DNA of 64,000 bases from Catenaria anguillulae PL171 (taxonomy: Eukaryota > Blastocladiomycota > Blastocladiomycetes > Blastocladiales > Catenariaceae). The position numbers and the translations under genes are program-made. The stretch spans positions 310,001-374,000 of the forward strand of contig MCFL01000022.1 of NCBI GenBank assembly GCA_002102555.1, in the 5' to 3' direction. Below, one piece after another: positions 43,636 through 54,839 of this stretch. Within the stretch, counting starts at the first letter, position 1; each line of letters begins with the position of its first letter. Under the pieces are notes generated by a model. That model saw nothing but the letters and a program-made list of their open reading frames with translations. It searched no databases and had not been told where the DNA came from.

Positions 43636-45882
43636 GCCACTGTGTTGCCAATCTGGCGTACTTTGTCATGCGTTGGATGCACGCACACGGCATGCCCGTG
43701 GCCATGGAACAGCAGCAAGCAGGTCGCCCTACTCCGCCGCACATTCTCGGGTTGGCCTTCCTGTCGCTTGTAAAGTTGCTGGCCGCGGATTGGAATCCGC
43801 GGGAGTTGCTCTCGACAACTCGAACCCAGGAGCATTCTTTCGCCGGGTATGTCGTTATCGTCGATACCCTTGATGGTGGTTGGACCTGTTCACACAGCCA
43901 AAGCCGCTGACTAGTCGGTCAAATTCTCACTTATCAACATCCTCCTCAATAATCCACGCACCTGCTTCCCATGTCTCTGTATCCACAACTTGCTCTCGCA
44001 TCCAACGCATTGTCCGCCAACATCTCGTCCGCCAACGCCACCACCGAAAACGGCATCTCACGCCCAAATCAGAGCGTGGACTCGGATGGGGAGCACAGCA
44101 CGTATTTTATGTTTGTCACGTCGCTGGCCCCGACCACGCGGCCAATCAACGTCACGCGATCCGTCAAGAAGCGTGTGTGGCGGGACGAGATCCGCCCGTT
44201 CTTTCTCTCCATCCATGAGCAACTCACAACAATGGCGATAGCCGGCAAGGCGCCGCCACACTGGACTGCGGCCAACAAGCGGCACGGTTCAACAAGCGTC
44301 GATCCTTGACGTTCCGCAGGAGTACATAGATCAACGGATACGCAAACGTTCCTGCGGTCATGGCCAGGCTGGCCGTGCGGTACAAGTGCCCACCGTCAGT
44401 AACGAGCCCAGAGTTTGCTGAATGGTCTGCGCATGCAATGGTCGGCGAATGTGAGGCCGTGACACCGCTGGCGCAGTTGAAAATAAGCTCTCGGCAGCGG
44501 CGCAGGTGGCGATTGGTGATGTTCCGGTCGTTGCGGACAAGGATGAGGCCGAGGACGTTGCGGTCGTGGCGGCAGACAAGCAAGTTCCGGCTGCGTCAGC
44601 CCAGTCGGTTCAAGGTCTGCGGTTGGGGAGCGGGCGTTGCACGCTGAACGTGCGTGGCGAGATTGCAGACAGCAAAGGCAGCGAGCCCGGCGTCACGGGA
44701 ACCAAGAAAGGCGTGGGGGGGGGGGGGCAGCGGTCGACGGCGAACACGACATTTCGACGCACATTGCCAGTAATGCGGCTAGCTCGGTTGAATCGATTTT
44801 CGCACAGCGTCGTCGGCGGTCCCAGTCGCCTGAGGCGGCCCGTGAAGCGGTGCCGTCGTTGGAGCATGGCGAGGAGCAGCCGCACAACGTGCGTATTGTT
44901 GGACCAGTGCCGAACACGGCTGTTGGAACCAAAAGCAGTCGCAAAGCAAACGTCGGCGTCTGAAGTCAACATGTCAGCAACAAGTGTTGTGTTTTGGTGG
45001 CTCGCCGTTCAACATGTGGCTCCGGCCTGTCAACGAGCGGTGCGCGAGACATCTGTCGCTCAGGAACAAATCCTTCGCAGCTTTCGCTCACGGTTCGTCT
45101 GTTCATACCATCAGGCAAAGTACGCTCCTTTGTCGATTGACCTCGTCCTCCATCAAGTTGCATCTGTCGCCGTGTCTCGAAGCATCACTGGCACCCGCAC
45201 GTCATTCAGTTTCCAAGAGGTCCTTAAGTCCATCGCCCAACCACTGAACAACAATGACTTTGCCGCTGCAATATTGTCCAACGCTATGGGCGTCACCGCT
45301 CTGTGCGACGACTCTGACAAGCTGTCTCAGCTCGCACAAGCCATCCATGCAGTATATTTGTCGTGCGCGGTTTCGCAATGCTCCAACAACAGGAGCAAGA
45401 CGCTGCCATACTGCAGCAGCGTGTCGATGCGTTTCTTCAAGTCAGGGTGGGTCTTTAGCTTAACTGTCGACGAGGTCAAGTACCCAGATGAGCTCATGGT
45501 CAACTTCACGCTTGTTCTCCGTCAAAAGGTCTCACCATCAGCACCGTAAGGCCATGAAGCAAGTCATAACGTTTGGTCTGGTCAAGCGCGTTCATGCCTG
45601 GTTCTGGCACCGACTGGGGTTGATTCTGACAAGCACAGGAACTGTGTCAACCGTTTGGCCAATGCTGGTGCCAAGTGGGCAGTCATGGTTGCGTTGTTTG
45701 GGCCGGGTGTCTTGTCACTTGCACTTTCCCTGCGGTTCAACAACACCCATTTTGGGTTGTCAAGTGCTCCGAAGTTTATGGAATGGGCGAAGAGTATTGC
45801 GAATGATGCGAAGCTTGTCGATGTGACCACAAAACTGAATGAGTTGGATTTGATAACTCTTGGGTGGTGGGTTAAGGGCTGA
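43636..45882 (+). other. Decayed coding-like region, including member 2 of the local family
   Basis: Plus-strand segments in changing frames. 43971-44309 reads TYFMFVTSLAPTTRPINVTR and VKKRVWRDEIRPFFLSIHEQ. 44506-44963 reads AIGDVPVVADKDEAEDVAVV and, across a 14-G run at 44713-44726, HDISTHIASNAASSVESIFA and QRRRRSQSPEAAREAVPSLE, matching the gene at 40679. 45655-45882 reads APKFMEWAKSIANDAKLVDV and ends LGWWVKG. No complete gene could be assembled and no family was recognised beyond the internal duplication. Confidence 0.4.
44701..44806 (+). repeat. Second copy of the ~100 bp duplicated segment
   Basis: Partner of 41641-41742, with a longer poly-G run that shifts the reading frame relative to the first copy. 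Confidence 0.85.
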
Positions 45883-46292
45883 AGGACATCCTCAAAGTGC
45901 TCCGGTCTGAGACTGACCTTCAGGCAATGATTCTCTCCATTTTGCGTGCGTAATCTGCTCAGTTTGACATGGCCATTTGATTCATTTAACACACCACAGT
46001 ATCAATGTATATCATATCCATATCCTGAAAAGAGATCGAGAGGCAAGAGTCGAGAGTGAAGAGCAAGAGAGCAACACAGCTGTACACAACCGAATCCAAT
46101 CCAACCAAAAAGGTTCACACCCGGGCCAGCGAAAAAAAAGGAGAGGGGACGGAAGGATATTGAATACAAATCACAGCACACCCGGAATACAGAAAAGTGC
46201 CAATTGGCAAGCAGCGAAAATGTCAAGTCGGTGAGTGCGTGGCAGGAACAGCAAAAGCGCAAAAAGAGTGGAACTGTCAGATTTTAACCACA
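45883..46292. other. 3' flank of linker-histone-domain gene 1
   Basis: About 410 bp, A-rich in the middle (GCGAAAAAAAAGGAGAGG at about 46130). No gene or repeat was recognised. Confidence 0.35.
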
Positions 46293-47972
46293 TCACAAGC
46301 CCATCCCTCCAGGCCGCCTCCCATCGTACTGACCCCCTCCACCGCCTGCTGCACCCTTTGTCCACCATGAATGCTTCGCCGCACCGCGCGTTTCGCCCGC
46401 ATCCGCCGCCGACCACGATCCAGAACTCACGGCACTCGATGCACGCTCGTTGGCTATCATCCCGACGCCATTCGCATTAACGACACGCACGGGCGCAACT
46501 GCAACGGGTGACTGTGTGGGCTTGATAAACGACCACCCGTCCGGCAGAATGAGCCGGCCGTTTGGGGCCAGGCGGACCGGTAGCCACGCAATCGGGTGCG
46601 AGCCGCCCTGTTGCTGTGGAGTTGCGCAAGACTGATAAGCAGGTGGTGGACGTGCCTGTGGGGCAAACGGGGATGCGATCGTGAGATTCGGCGAGTCATG
46701 CCCCAGAGGAGTGGGATGCGACAACGGGGAAGGTGACTGCAGCTGTGGCGGGTGCTCGTCAGGGCCAAACTCAGATACGGCCGATGCCGATGTACGATGC
46801 GGGAACAAGATCGAGTCGACGATATCTGCGGCCGACCGAGCCTGGGTGTGGCAGCCGCCCACGGGCAGTGGCATAGGTGGCGGCAAAACAAGGTCTATGT
46901 GCATAGGCATGCACGTGCCAGATGGAGCGCACAAGTCTAGATCCGGTCCCGAGCCGTTCATGGAAGACGACGAGCACCGCGTGGATGCGGCAGATGAGCA
47001 CGTGGTCGACGGATACAGCATTGGTGACGTGGGTGGGCGCACGCAGCTCCCGGGAAAGTCGACTGAGACTGGCGGGCGGGCGGCAAAGCAAGTCGAGTCG
47101 ATGCCGGGAGTTGGGATACCAAAGTCGGAAATCACAGTTTGCGAGGACGAGCCAAGCGGAAGTGCCGGTGGAGGTGGAGGCGGGGTAGAAAAGGTCATGA
47201 GCACTTGTGCGGCCAGGTCCGTGTCGTCATTAGCTGTTGACGTGCTCGATTGCGCAGCATATGAAGGGACCGCGCACGATTCGGGAGCAAGCGATGCCGC
47301 AGACGAGGACGTGACCGAAGCAGAGAGAAAGTGGATCGGGTCGGGGAGTCGGAGAGGCGAATGTGGTGTGAGCGGGCGGAATGACTGGCCATGCAACTGC
47401 GAGTGCGAATCCACATCCACCATCGTGTCATCGACAACCTGTTTCGGGATGCGACCCTTGTTGCAATTGGTGCTCTTTCGCGTACTCTTCTGATGCGAGA
47501 GTTGATCCACGTCGAGCTTGCTGGTCCACACATTGGGCTTGACTCGCCCCGGCGCCACCTTGCCGGCATAGTTTGGATTGAGCGCGTAGGCGCGGTACAG
47601 GTGGACAACGAGCCCCTTCTTGACGGCCTTTTTCAGAGCCTGCGTGGCGGATCCCTTGAAGTTGCTTGGCAGCAGGTGCGCATAATGGCGCGCCATGTAG
47701 GCAAAGATTTGCTTTGGCTCGGCGCCCGGGAAGGGTTTGGCGGACGACACCCAGTGGTCTTGGGCGTGGGTCAGGGCACGCAGGATCATTTCCTCGTAGC
47801 TGACATATTCGGGCGCGTGGCATGGCGTTGACGTTGACGTTGACGTTGCGTTGGGAGCATGGAGGGGAGGGGATTCATGGTGAGCAGCAGCCATGGAGTC
47901 ACGATGCAGTGTACGTAGTGATGAGCGTGACGGCGACGTGGACACTTGTGTCCGTGAGGAGGATGGGATCAT
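46293..47972 (-). CDS. Large protein with a linker-histone (H15) winged-helix domain, paralogue 1
   Basis: Single exon, about 559 aa from ATG 47972 (MIPSSSRTQVSTSPS); ATG 47894 (MAAAHHESP) is an alternative. Residues about 55-135 form an H15-like domain: YVSYEEMILRALTHAQDHWV, PKQIFAYMARHYAHLLPSNF, KGSATQALKKAVKKGLVVHL. The last block carries the G-S-x-x-x-A-L-K-K-[AG]-V-x-x-G pattern of histone H1/H5 winged helices. The remainder is Pro/Ser-rich and disordered, and the Lys/Ala-rich tail of a canonical H1 is absent. The protein is far longer than histone H1 (about 200-220 aa). It probably binds DNA or nucleosomes as a regulator rather than serving as bulk linker histone; that is inference. The neighbour at 49204-52564 is a paralogue on the same strand. 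Confidence 0.7.
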   Translation of the reverse strand: MIPSSSRTQVSTSPSRSSLRTLHRDSMAAAHHESPPLHAPNATSTSTSTPCHAPEYVSYEEMILRALTHAQDHWVSSAKPFPGAEPKQIFAYMARHYAHLLPSNFKGSATQALKKAVKKGLVVHLYRAYALNPNYAGKVAPGRVKPNVWTSKLDVDQLSHQKSTRKSTNCNKGRIPKQVVDDTMVDVDSHSQLHGQSFRPLTPHSPLRLPDPIHFLSASVTSSSAASLAPESCAVPSYAAQSSTSTANDDTDLAAQVLMTFSTPPPPPPALPLGSSSQTVISDFGIPTPGIDSTCFAARPPVSVDFPGSCVRPPTSPMLYPSTTCSSAASTRCSSSSMNGSGPDLDLCAPSGTCMPMHIDLVLPPPMPLPVGGCHTQARSAADIVDSILFPHRTSASAVSEFGPDEHPPQLQSPSPLSHPTPLGHDSPNLTIASPFAPQARPPPAYQSCATPQQQGGSHPIAWLPVRLAPNGRLILPDGWSFIKPTQSPVAVAPVRVVNANGVGMIANERASSAVSSGSWSAADAGETRGAAKHSWWTKGAAGGGGGQYDGRRPGGMGL

Positions 47973-48082
47973 GTCCGGCGAGATCGAGATGACGTGGAAG
48001 GGAAACGAACACCAAACCCAAAAGAAAAGAGTGTGTGTCAATACAGTACAAAAGTGTAGAGCAAGTGAAAAGTATGGATTGA

Positions 48083-48110
48083 GTGTGTGTGTGTGTGTGT
48101 GTGTGTGTGT
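48083..48110. repeat. (GT)n microsatellite
   Basis: About 14 uninterrupted GT units, 110 bases upstream of the start of H15 gene 1, so probably in its 5' leader or promoter (read as CA on the coding strand). Confidence 0.95.
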
Positions 48111-48926
48111 CACTACTATTTACGATAGCTTTAGGAAGTGGAGTCGGCTTACTAGTAATTGGAAGTAAATAAGACCCGTCGACGACGATTCAACTCGAGT
48201 TCAACCGACCACGTTATCTCTCTCTCCGAGTCGGGCAGGAGGGCGCGGCGGGCTCCACTCTGTATTAATAAGGTCCTCGTTACTCGTACTGCCCCTGGCC
48301 ACGCTGGCTCCCATTCATCACTCATGCTGGTCCCCATGTATTTAAATATTTGGCCACCGCTCGGAACATCATGGCAGCGAGCTTTACCCCATGCTGTTCA
48401 GTCGCACAGTCCTTGATTCCGATTCCCACTCAGGCTTGCCAAATGTCAAGTTTCTACTAGTATGGCGTGCACAAGCATCATGATTCAAGGTGAGACATCT
48501 GGCTGCTCCTTTGTCTTGCCGTTTGGAGCCAGCAACCATGCTTAGCAGTGCTCTAGGTATGTACATCGGGCCTCACTTTTGAGTGATCAAGTCCGCGCCA
48601 TGTCGTGCCCTGACTCCACTTGGACTCCACTTGCCGAATCCCAAGTCGTGGAACTGGAGCTTGAACTCGGGCTTCTGAACCAACGCCACCTTTCTCCTTC
48701 GGTTCTCGCGTTTTCAGGCACAGCGCTCAAAGTCCTTGAATGAACCAGTCGTTATTCAAATCGGAATTGTATTGAAGAGTCATCAAAGCGGCTGTTGTTG
48801 GACTAGATGGAACAGAATCCAAGAGTGCTTGGTGGAAACAAGATAAATCAATCAGAGTGAGTGACGAGTGACGTTATTTACAAGGTATAAAAATGGTGTC
48901 TTGTGCGAATACGTGAGTAAACAAGA

Positions 48927-48928
<2 letters not shown>

Positions 48929-48971
<43 letters not shown>
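48929..48971. repeat. (GT)n microsatellite
   Basis: About 21 GT units, 230 bases beyond the stop of H15 gene 2. Alternating purine-pyrimidine of this length can adopt Z-DNA and is usually length-variable. Confidence 0.95.
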
Positions 48972-48972
<1 letters not shown>

Positions 48973-49203
48973 TGGCGATAGGAAGACCAAAGGTCAAGTG
49001 GAAACCGTTCATTGACGGGGTCGAGAGAGAACAGTGTGAAGAAGAGAATGGAGCCATGGAACAAACCGGAACATGACAACGGACAGAGCAAGAAAATGAA
49101 GAGAACGGCATCAGCTCGCAAGCGAGCTTCAATATGTACAAGCAGGGGTACCCCTGGTACAAGTCGCCATCCACCCAGAGCGAAACAACTCCTCGCCGCC
49201 GCT

Positions 49204-52200
49204 TCAAATGATCCACGACGACGGCGACGATTCACCCGCAATTTGGTCCAAAAGCTTATCAAACAGGGCCGCCGCCGCCGCCGCCGCCGCCTCTTTCTTG
49301 ACCCCACCGCGCTGCTCCAGCCCGAAATCAAACAACCCGCCGCCCGACTCGCCGCCGTGTGCGCTCGCAGGACGCGACGCCGCCATCAACCAATCCAATC
49401 CGATCCCTTCATCCTCCAGCATCCCCAATGGGTGGCCCGCGGGCAGCGTCGACGACAATGGCAAGCAATCAAACACGCCCGATGTCGGCGCAAACATCTC
49501 GGCCGCTGGCGGCATCCACTTGGGCAATGGCTGCTCGAGCGGTTGTTGTTGGCTCCACATTTGCGAGGGTGCCGGCAAGGGACACGTCACGGGCCGCAGC
49601 TGCGCCCATTCAGGCACCGACTCGTATGTTGCAAACTGGGACTTGGTCTCGGCCGCAACGTGCGCTTGTTCACCGGCAATGGGGACCGCAGCGTATGCAC
49701 CCGATGCGGCCGTCGGGTCACTGGCCTCAAACTTGAGCGCAATCGGCAATGTGGCCACCAGGGCGGTTGGCGCGGGTGCTGCGAATGTCCAAATGCGCCA
49801 AGTGCCGTCTGGACCCGGAACAAGTGGCAGCCAAATGGGCTGCTTGTTTCCGTCGACCGCCAAGGCCGCCGCCGGGGTTGGCGTCGAAAGCGTGAAGGGC
49901 ACCGAATCATCGGATACGAGTGACGGCGGCGGCGGCGGCGACGTCAATGGCCGATTCGGGCCGTGCAACATGCCGGGCATGGGCACCACGGGCGGCAGAT
50001 GCATCACAAACGCATCATCTCGAACAGCAGCGGGCATAGTCGGCACGTTCGGACGACGGCCCGCGCCAAACATAGGCGGCGACACCTCGGGCGACACCCA
50101 CGGGTTGAAACGCATGCGCTTGTGCCGATCATCGGGGGGCTGTTGCACGTCCTTGGCCATCCAGCTGCGCTTGATGCCGGCCTGCGGTGACGCCGGTGAA
50201 TCTCCACCAACAACCACATACGCCGGCAACTCGCCTTGTGCCCTCGCACGTCTTCCCGCTGGCCGCATCGCACTCGGCGATCCTGGCATCTGTACGAAGT
50301 CTTGGCCGGAACCTTCAACCGATACCACTGTTGCTGCAGCAGCTGCCGTCACCGTCGGTGGCGTCGATGGCTTGCGCGGACTCGTCAACCACAATGGCGA
50401 AATGACACCACCGCCCGCAGCAATCACATGGCCCTGCGTGCCCATTGTCGGCGTCAACATGTGCGACGGCAGACACGTCTGTGGGGGCCTGTGCCCTTTG
50501 GGCGTGGACGCGCGCACTTGGGCGGCCTGTGGTGACGAGCGACCGGGACCGAGTCGCGCAGTCACAAACTTGTCGTGCTCGGTCGGCGGCGTCGGCAGCC
50601 CGTGTGGTGGAACGTACACCGATGGCGTGTTGGACCAATTGTGTGCGGTCGGGATGGCACGGGATAGGTCGAGCGGCGGCGGGATCGGGCGACATGACGA
50701 TGACGGTGTGGGACGTGATACCGGCGGGGGAGTCGTCGGGCGGCAAGCCTCAGGAGAGAGCGAGGGAGACAAGTCCGGGGTGAAGAGGCGGAGCAGGTCG
50801 GGCGAGCGCAGTTGGGGAGAAGGGGGAGGTGGGGTCCAGACGCGCGGGTCGCCAAAGGACACGGCGGGCGAGAGCGAGGACAAGGTGGATGCCATGGATG
50901 TGATTGGTGAGGTGGGTGGGGAGAGAGAGTCATTCGTCACCATGGGATCGATTTCTTGGGCAAGAGGGTCTTGGCCATCGGCCGCAGCCACATCCATCAG
51001 ATCCTCCTCATGAGTTTCGTCTTCTTCTTCCGTGCAACTGCTGCTCTCGACGGCCGCCGCCGGCACCGGTACTTGCCGTTTGTTTCTTGCTCTTTTGTAG
51101 GTGGGCCGAGCTCCGACACCGTTAGGGGCCAGTTGCAAATTGGGCTTTGCCCTGCCCAGCGCCAACGCGCCCGAGTATTCCGGATTGACAATGTACTTGT
51201 TTGAGATGGTATGGCGAGTAACGAGACCCTTGCGCATGGCCTTTTTCAGTGCCTGAGTTGCCGACCCGCGAAAGTTTGGCGGGACCGTGGTTGGGTAACG
51301 GCTATTCACACGGATTTGTGTGCAAGTTCAATCAGTAAAACTTCAGGACGAAGAGCTCGCAAGCACTCTTCAAGCATGAGAAAACATACCTCGTCATGTA
51401 CGCATACATGTCCTTTGGCACCAGCCCATCATATTCTTCGCCGTCATGGTCAATAGATGCCTCGTGTGTCAACAGCGCCTCGAGAATCATCTCCTCATAA
51501 CTCGCGAGCCTCGGCCCACCCACGGCCTCTTGCCTCTCCCTTTCTGCATTTGCCTCGAACTTGGCGACAATATCGAGTGTGAGCGGCGCGAGCGGGCCAA
51601 GGACGGCGCGCGCAAGTGCCGGGAGCGGCGACGCAGTGGTGGCAAGATTGATTGGGTGGAGCGACGAGTGGACATGTGGGTGAAGTGGCGAGGATGTGCG
51701 CGGCGACGCCAAGGGCGGTACGTGGCATGTGAAAAAGTCGCGGGTCGGCGCAGAGTTAGGGCGGCTCGAGCTGGGCGACACGCCACAGGAGCGGCGGGCA
51801 CGGGCACGGGATGGGGGTTGCGTGTTGCGAGGATGGCGAGTGGGACCTTTGCCTCTCCCGTACTTGAATGAGTTTGCGTTGGATTCAAAGTCGGAATCGG
51901 ACTCCCTGGAATCATGGCCGTCGTCAAAATCCGAGTACGAGGCCGAGCTCAACTCGAGAAAGTCATCGTCATCAGCCGAGTCGGCGTCGGCAAACGCCTT
52001 TGCGCTTCTAGCCTTGAGCGCGGCCTTGCGCATGGGTGGTGGCGACCACAGGTTGCTGTTACCGCTCGAGTCATCACCTGCTTGTTGGAAATCGACATTG
52101 ACGCCTAGATGTTGATCCGAACGAATCGAAGGCGAGGGCCGGCGCACTGCGTTCATGGCCAAGACCTTCTCCAATGACAAGATATCCACCGTCTTGCGCT

Positions 52201-52564
52201 CGCGACGCACTTTGTCGTGGTGGTTTTGAGGGTTGGGCTTGCCGTGGTCGTTTCCTTGTTGCTGAGGGGACTTGTGCTCGTCGCGCCATGCCGAGTCCAA
52301 GTCGGACGACGCGTCAAAGTCGTCGAGATCTGAGGAGTCGGGGTCCGACAGGGGCAGCAGGTTGGATGGGATGGGTGCCAAGTAGGATGAGAGCGCGGGC
52401 GGCGCTGGGCGGGCAGTCGCAGGGAACTCGAGCGGTTGCCAGGAAATGTGAGTGCGAGACGATGGCGATTGGGCAAGGGATGGCGATGAGGCGGGTGTGG
52501 GAACGGGGTCGGGACGGGCGGCACGCGACGACGCGGGGCAAAATGAGGGCGGAGGGGATGCCAT
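49204..52564 (-). CDS. Large protein with a linker-histone (H15) winged-helix domain, paralogue 2
   Basis: Two exons, 52564-51390 and 51301-49204 (88 nt intron), give about 1090 aa. The intron sits inside the H15-like domain: LASYEEMILEALLTHEASID, GLVPKDMYAYMTS + RYPTTVPPNFRGSATQALKK and AMRKGLVTRHTISNKYIVNP. In the paralogue the same domain is uninterrupted. The 390 residues before it include acidic/Ser clusters (DSDFESNANSFKYGRGKGPT) and an Arg-rich stretch. Those after it are Pro/Ser-rich with little order until WLPLVPGPDGTWRIWTFAAP, which resembles IAWLPVRLAPNGRLILPDGW in paralogue 1. A second conserved module thus exists besides the H15 fold. A 601-residue open frame on the opposite strand is a composition artefact. 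Confidence 0.7.
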
Positions 52565-54839
52565 AACGAGGTAACGATACGATGTGCGATGCAAAGGTGG
52601 AACGATGCAAGGATAAGCAAGGGATACAAGGGGACTCAAGGGGATACACAAGAAATGGGAATGTAAGGGGGCACGAGAGGGGCGGCGGCGAGGGACACGG
52701 GGCGGTATTTGGCGGCGAGGTATGGGGAAGGTACTGACAGACGCCGCGAGACACAGAGGAACCGACTCGGGGCTTGCACCTGAGCGAGACCCAGGGAAGC
52801 AAGATCAACAACAAGGCGGCGCCGGCGTGAGCGATGTGTGGGTGTGCCAGTGTGCCAGGCTGGTGTGCAGCACAGCATGAGGCATGAATTCGTGGGAACG
52901 GGGACGCGTCGTTTTCCGCTAAAGATCGAGCTCGTCGCTTGGGTGGCTATCGATCATCGCCAGGGCCTGCTGCAATAGCAAGTCATCCAGTCGACATCAG
53001 CTGCATTTCAAATTCGTACCTGGGTAAGCACCGGCAAACGACACCGCCTTCGCCATCGTTCCATGCCCGCGGTGACAACCCCGACAAACTGCGTTGCGCT
53101 GGCACAGCTCAGCTGTTGCTGCTGGTCTGCGTGGCCGATGTTGAACATCGTGCGCGACCCCCGCATGCCACTTGGTGTTGTTGCGGGGAGGCTGAAGGCG
53201 GCGCAGCTGCCAACACGTCCGTGCGCGCTGACACAACGAGGGCCTATTCCGCGAGGAAATGGATCACCCCGTCGACAGCCCATGCAGACTAAACACTCAG
53301 CAAGAGGCCAGTGCGTCCACGGCTCCAGAGCGCCTCCGTGTCACTGGGCGGGGTCCTGAAACAGCGGAACTCGAATTAAGTCCACCAAGGAGATCTGGTG
53401 CACAGCACAGGCTAGGACAAGAATTCAGTATTCGATATCTAGCGACAAAACGAGGTCAGCCCAAAACGGAAGGTGCTGAATCCCAGGCTGATGTTGTTGG
53501 TCCTGGTCATTTATGTATGGGTAAACAATACCTCAGTCATTCCCGTCACCCCGCCATTTGCTTTCGCGGGAGGTGCGAGTCAGTGCGTCGAGCTGATTCC
53601 CCAAGTTTGCCCGCAATTGCAACCAGATTTCTGCTTGATGGTGCTGAGCACTGCCGCCTGCAGACATGAACGTCAAGCTGAAGTAACATACATAGAAGAC
53701 ATTGCATTGAGTGTGGGGACGACTGCAAAAGGAATTGCTGGTCGGGCCGAATTCATGAAGTTTCGCGATTGGAGCGCGGTTTTTTGGCATACTGCTAGGC
53801 CCAAACATCGCGGCCTGAAAGGTCGTCCAACCAAAGAAAACGACTGTAAAACCTACCGATCGAGGCCTGTGCCACTACTGTGCCATACATGTATTTTCGG
53901 AACGTTGGCAGTGCTTTTCCTCAGAGGTGCTCGACATTGTGTCGCAGCCAGCTGCCCTTCCACCAGCACGTCAGCCAACCTCCATCAGGAACCAAACGAG
54001 TGATCGACGTTGGCAGATCGGCGGGCACACGTTCGTCCGTTCACGTTCCGGCCAACGCTGCACTGCCCGTTGGCGACCTTGGTGGGTTGTCCGAGTCAAT
54101 CGAGCATGCAGAGTCGCCTACAATCATTTACACCACTGAAGATAAGGACTGAAAACACGAGAAAGCGTCATTAGTTAATGTGCAACTATCTGAGCTGGAC
54201 CAAAGCTAGGATGCAATGTCCAGCACTCCTGCACTCCACCCTGCCTCGAGTCGCGTTCGCCAACTTGAAACTCATCAGCAGCATCATATCATCTGGGACA
54301 CTCTGCTTGGTGACATTACAGCCGCCTCCATGCCTGCTCTATCTATTAGGAGCCGAGCAAGGGCATCTCAATCAATATGCACGTAATCTCGGACCCAATG
54401 TCTTCCATTTCCAATGACTTTCACTCGCACCAGCTGCAACCAATTCATACCTGTACTACTGTGGCGCTGGCTTGCTCCTCGGCACCGCAAGCTCAAGGAC
54501 ATTTACGCATTTGCAATCATCCAAACAATTCAAGCTTGCGGTATCCACGCTGTGGCGTTTTTCGGCGTCCGTGACCTGGGGCGAGGGTGGTCAAGCCGAA
54601 TTCCCATGGCTGGGAGACGCGTCGGCCACAGATTATCTCGTCGTTAGACATGTGAATTCACTTTACTCTGCATGAAGGTAATGATGGAAATCATCTGGCA
54701 CTCATTGTCAAATTGACCAGGAGTACCGCAGGTCGGCGCAGGTGCCTCCACCAAGCATATAGATATGTGTCGGCCCCACTCAACACTTAACAGAGTCCCT
54801 CCGCACGACTTTCCCCTCCATCCAACAACCCAATTGCGA
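52565..54839. other. 2.3 kb gap with coding-like remnants
   Basis: After about 300 bases of H15 gene 2 leader, short plus-strand frames appear at 53473-54003, 53880-54152, 54178-54417 and 54472-54675. Some have protein-like stretches (VTPPFAFAGGASQCVELIPQ, AALPVGDLGGLSESIEHAES), but none has a recognisable domain and they cannot be joined by convincing introns. They may be remnants of a lost gene or element. Confidence 0.35.

Larger units (their letters stand above)
47973..49203. promoter_or_regulatory. Region between the two H15-domain genes
   Basis: About 1.2 kb containing the upstream region of H15 gene 1 and the 3' flank of H15 gene 2, both on the minus strand. Two long GT tracts lie here (listed separately). 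No gene was recognised. Confidence 0.4.

Noticed and set aside
49208-51013. 601-codon open frame on the plus strand
   Set aside because: It is antisense to H15 gene 2, whose frame contains a recognisable domain. The plus frame is Gly/Ser/Asp-rich with no domain, a by-product of GC-rich codon bias.
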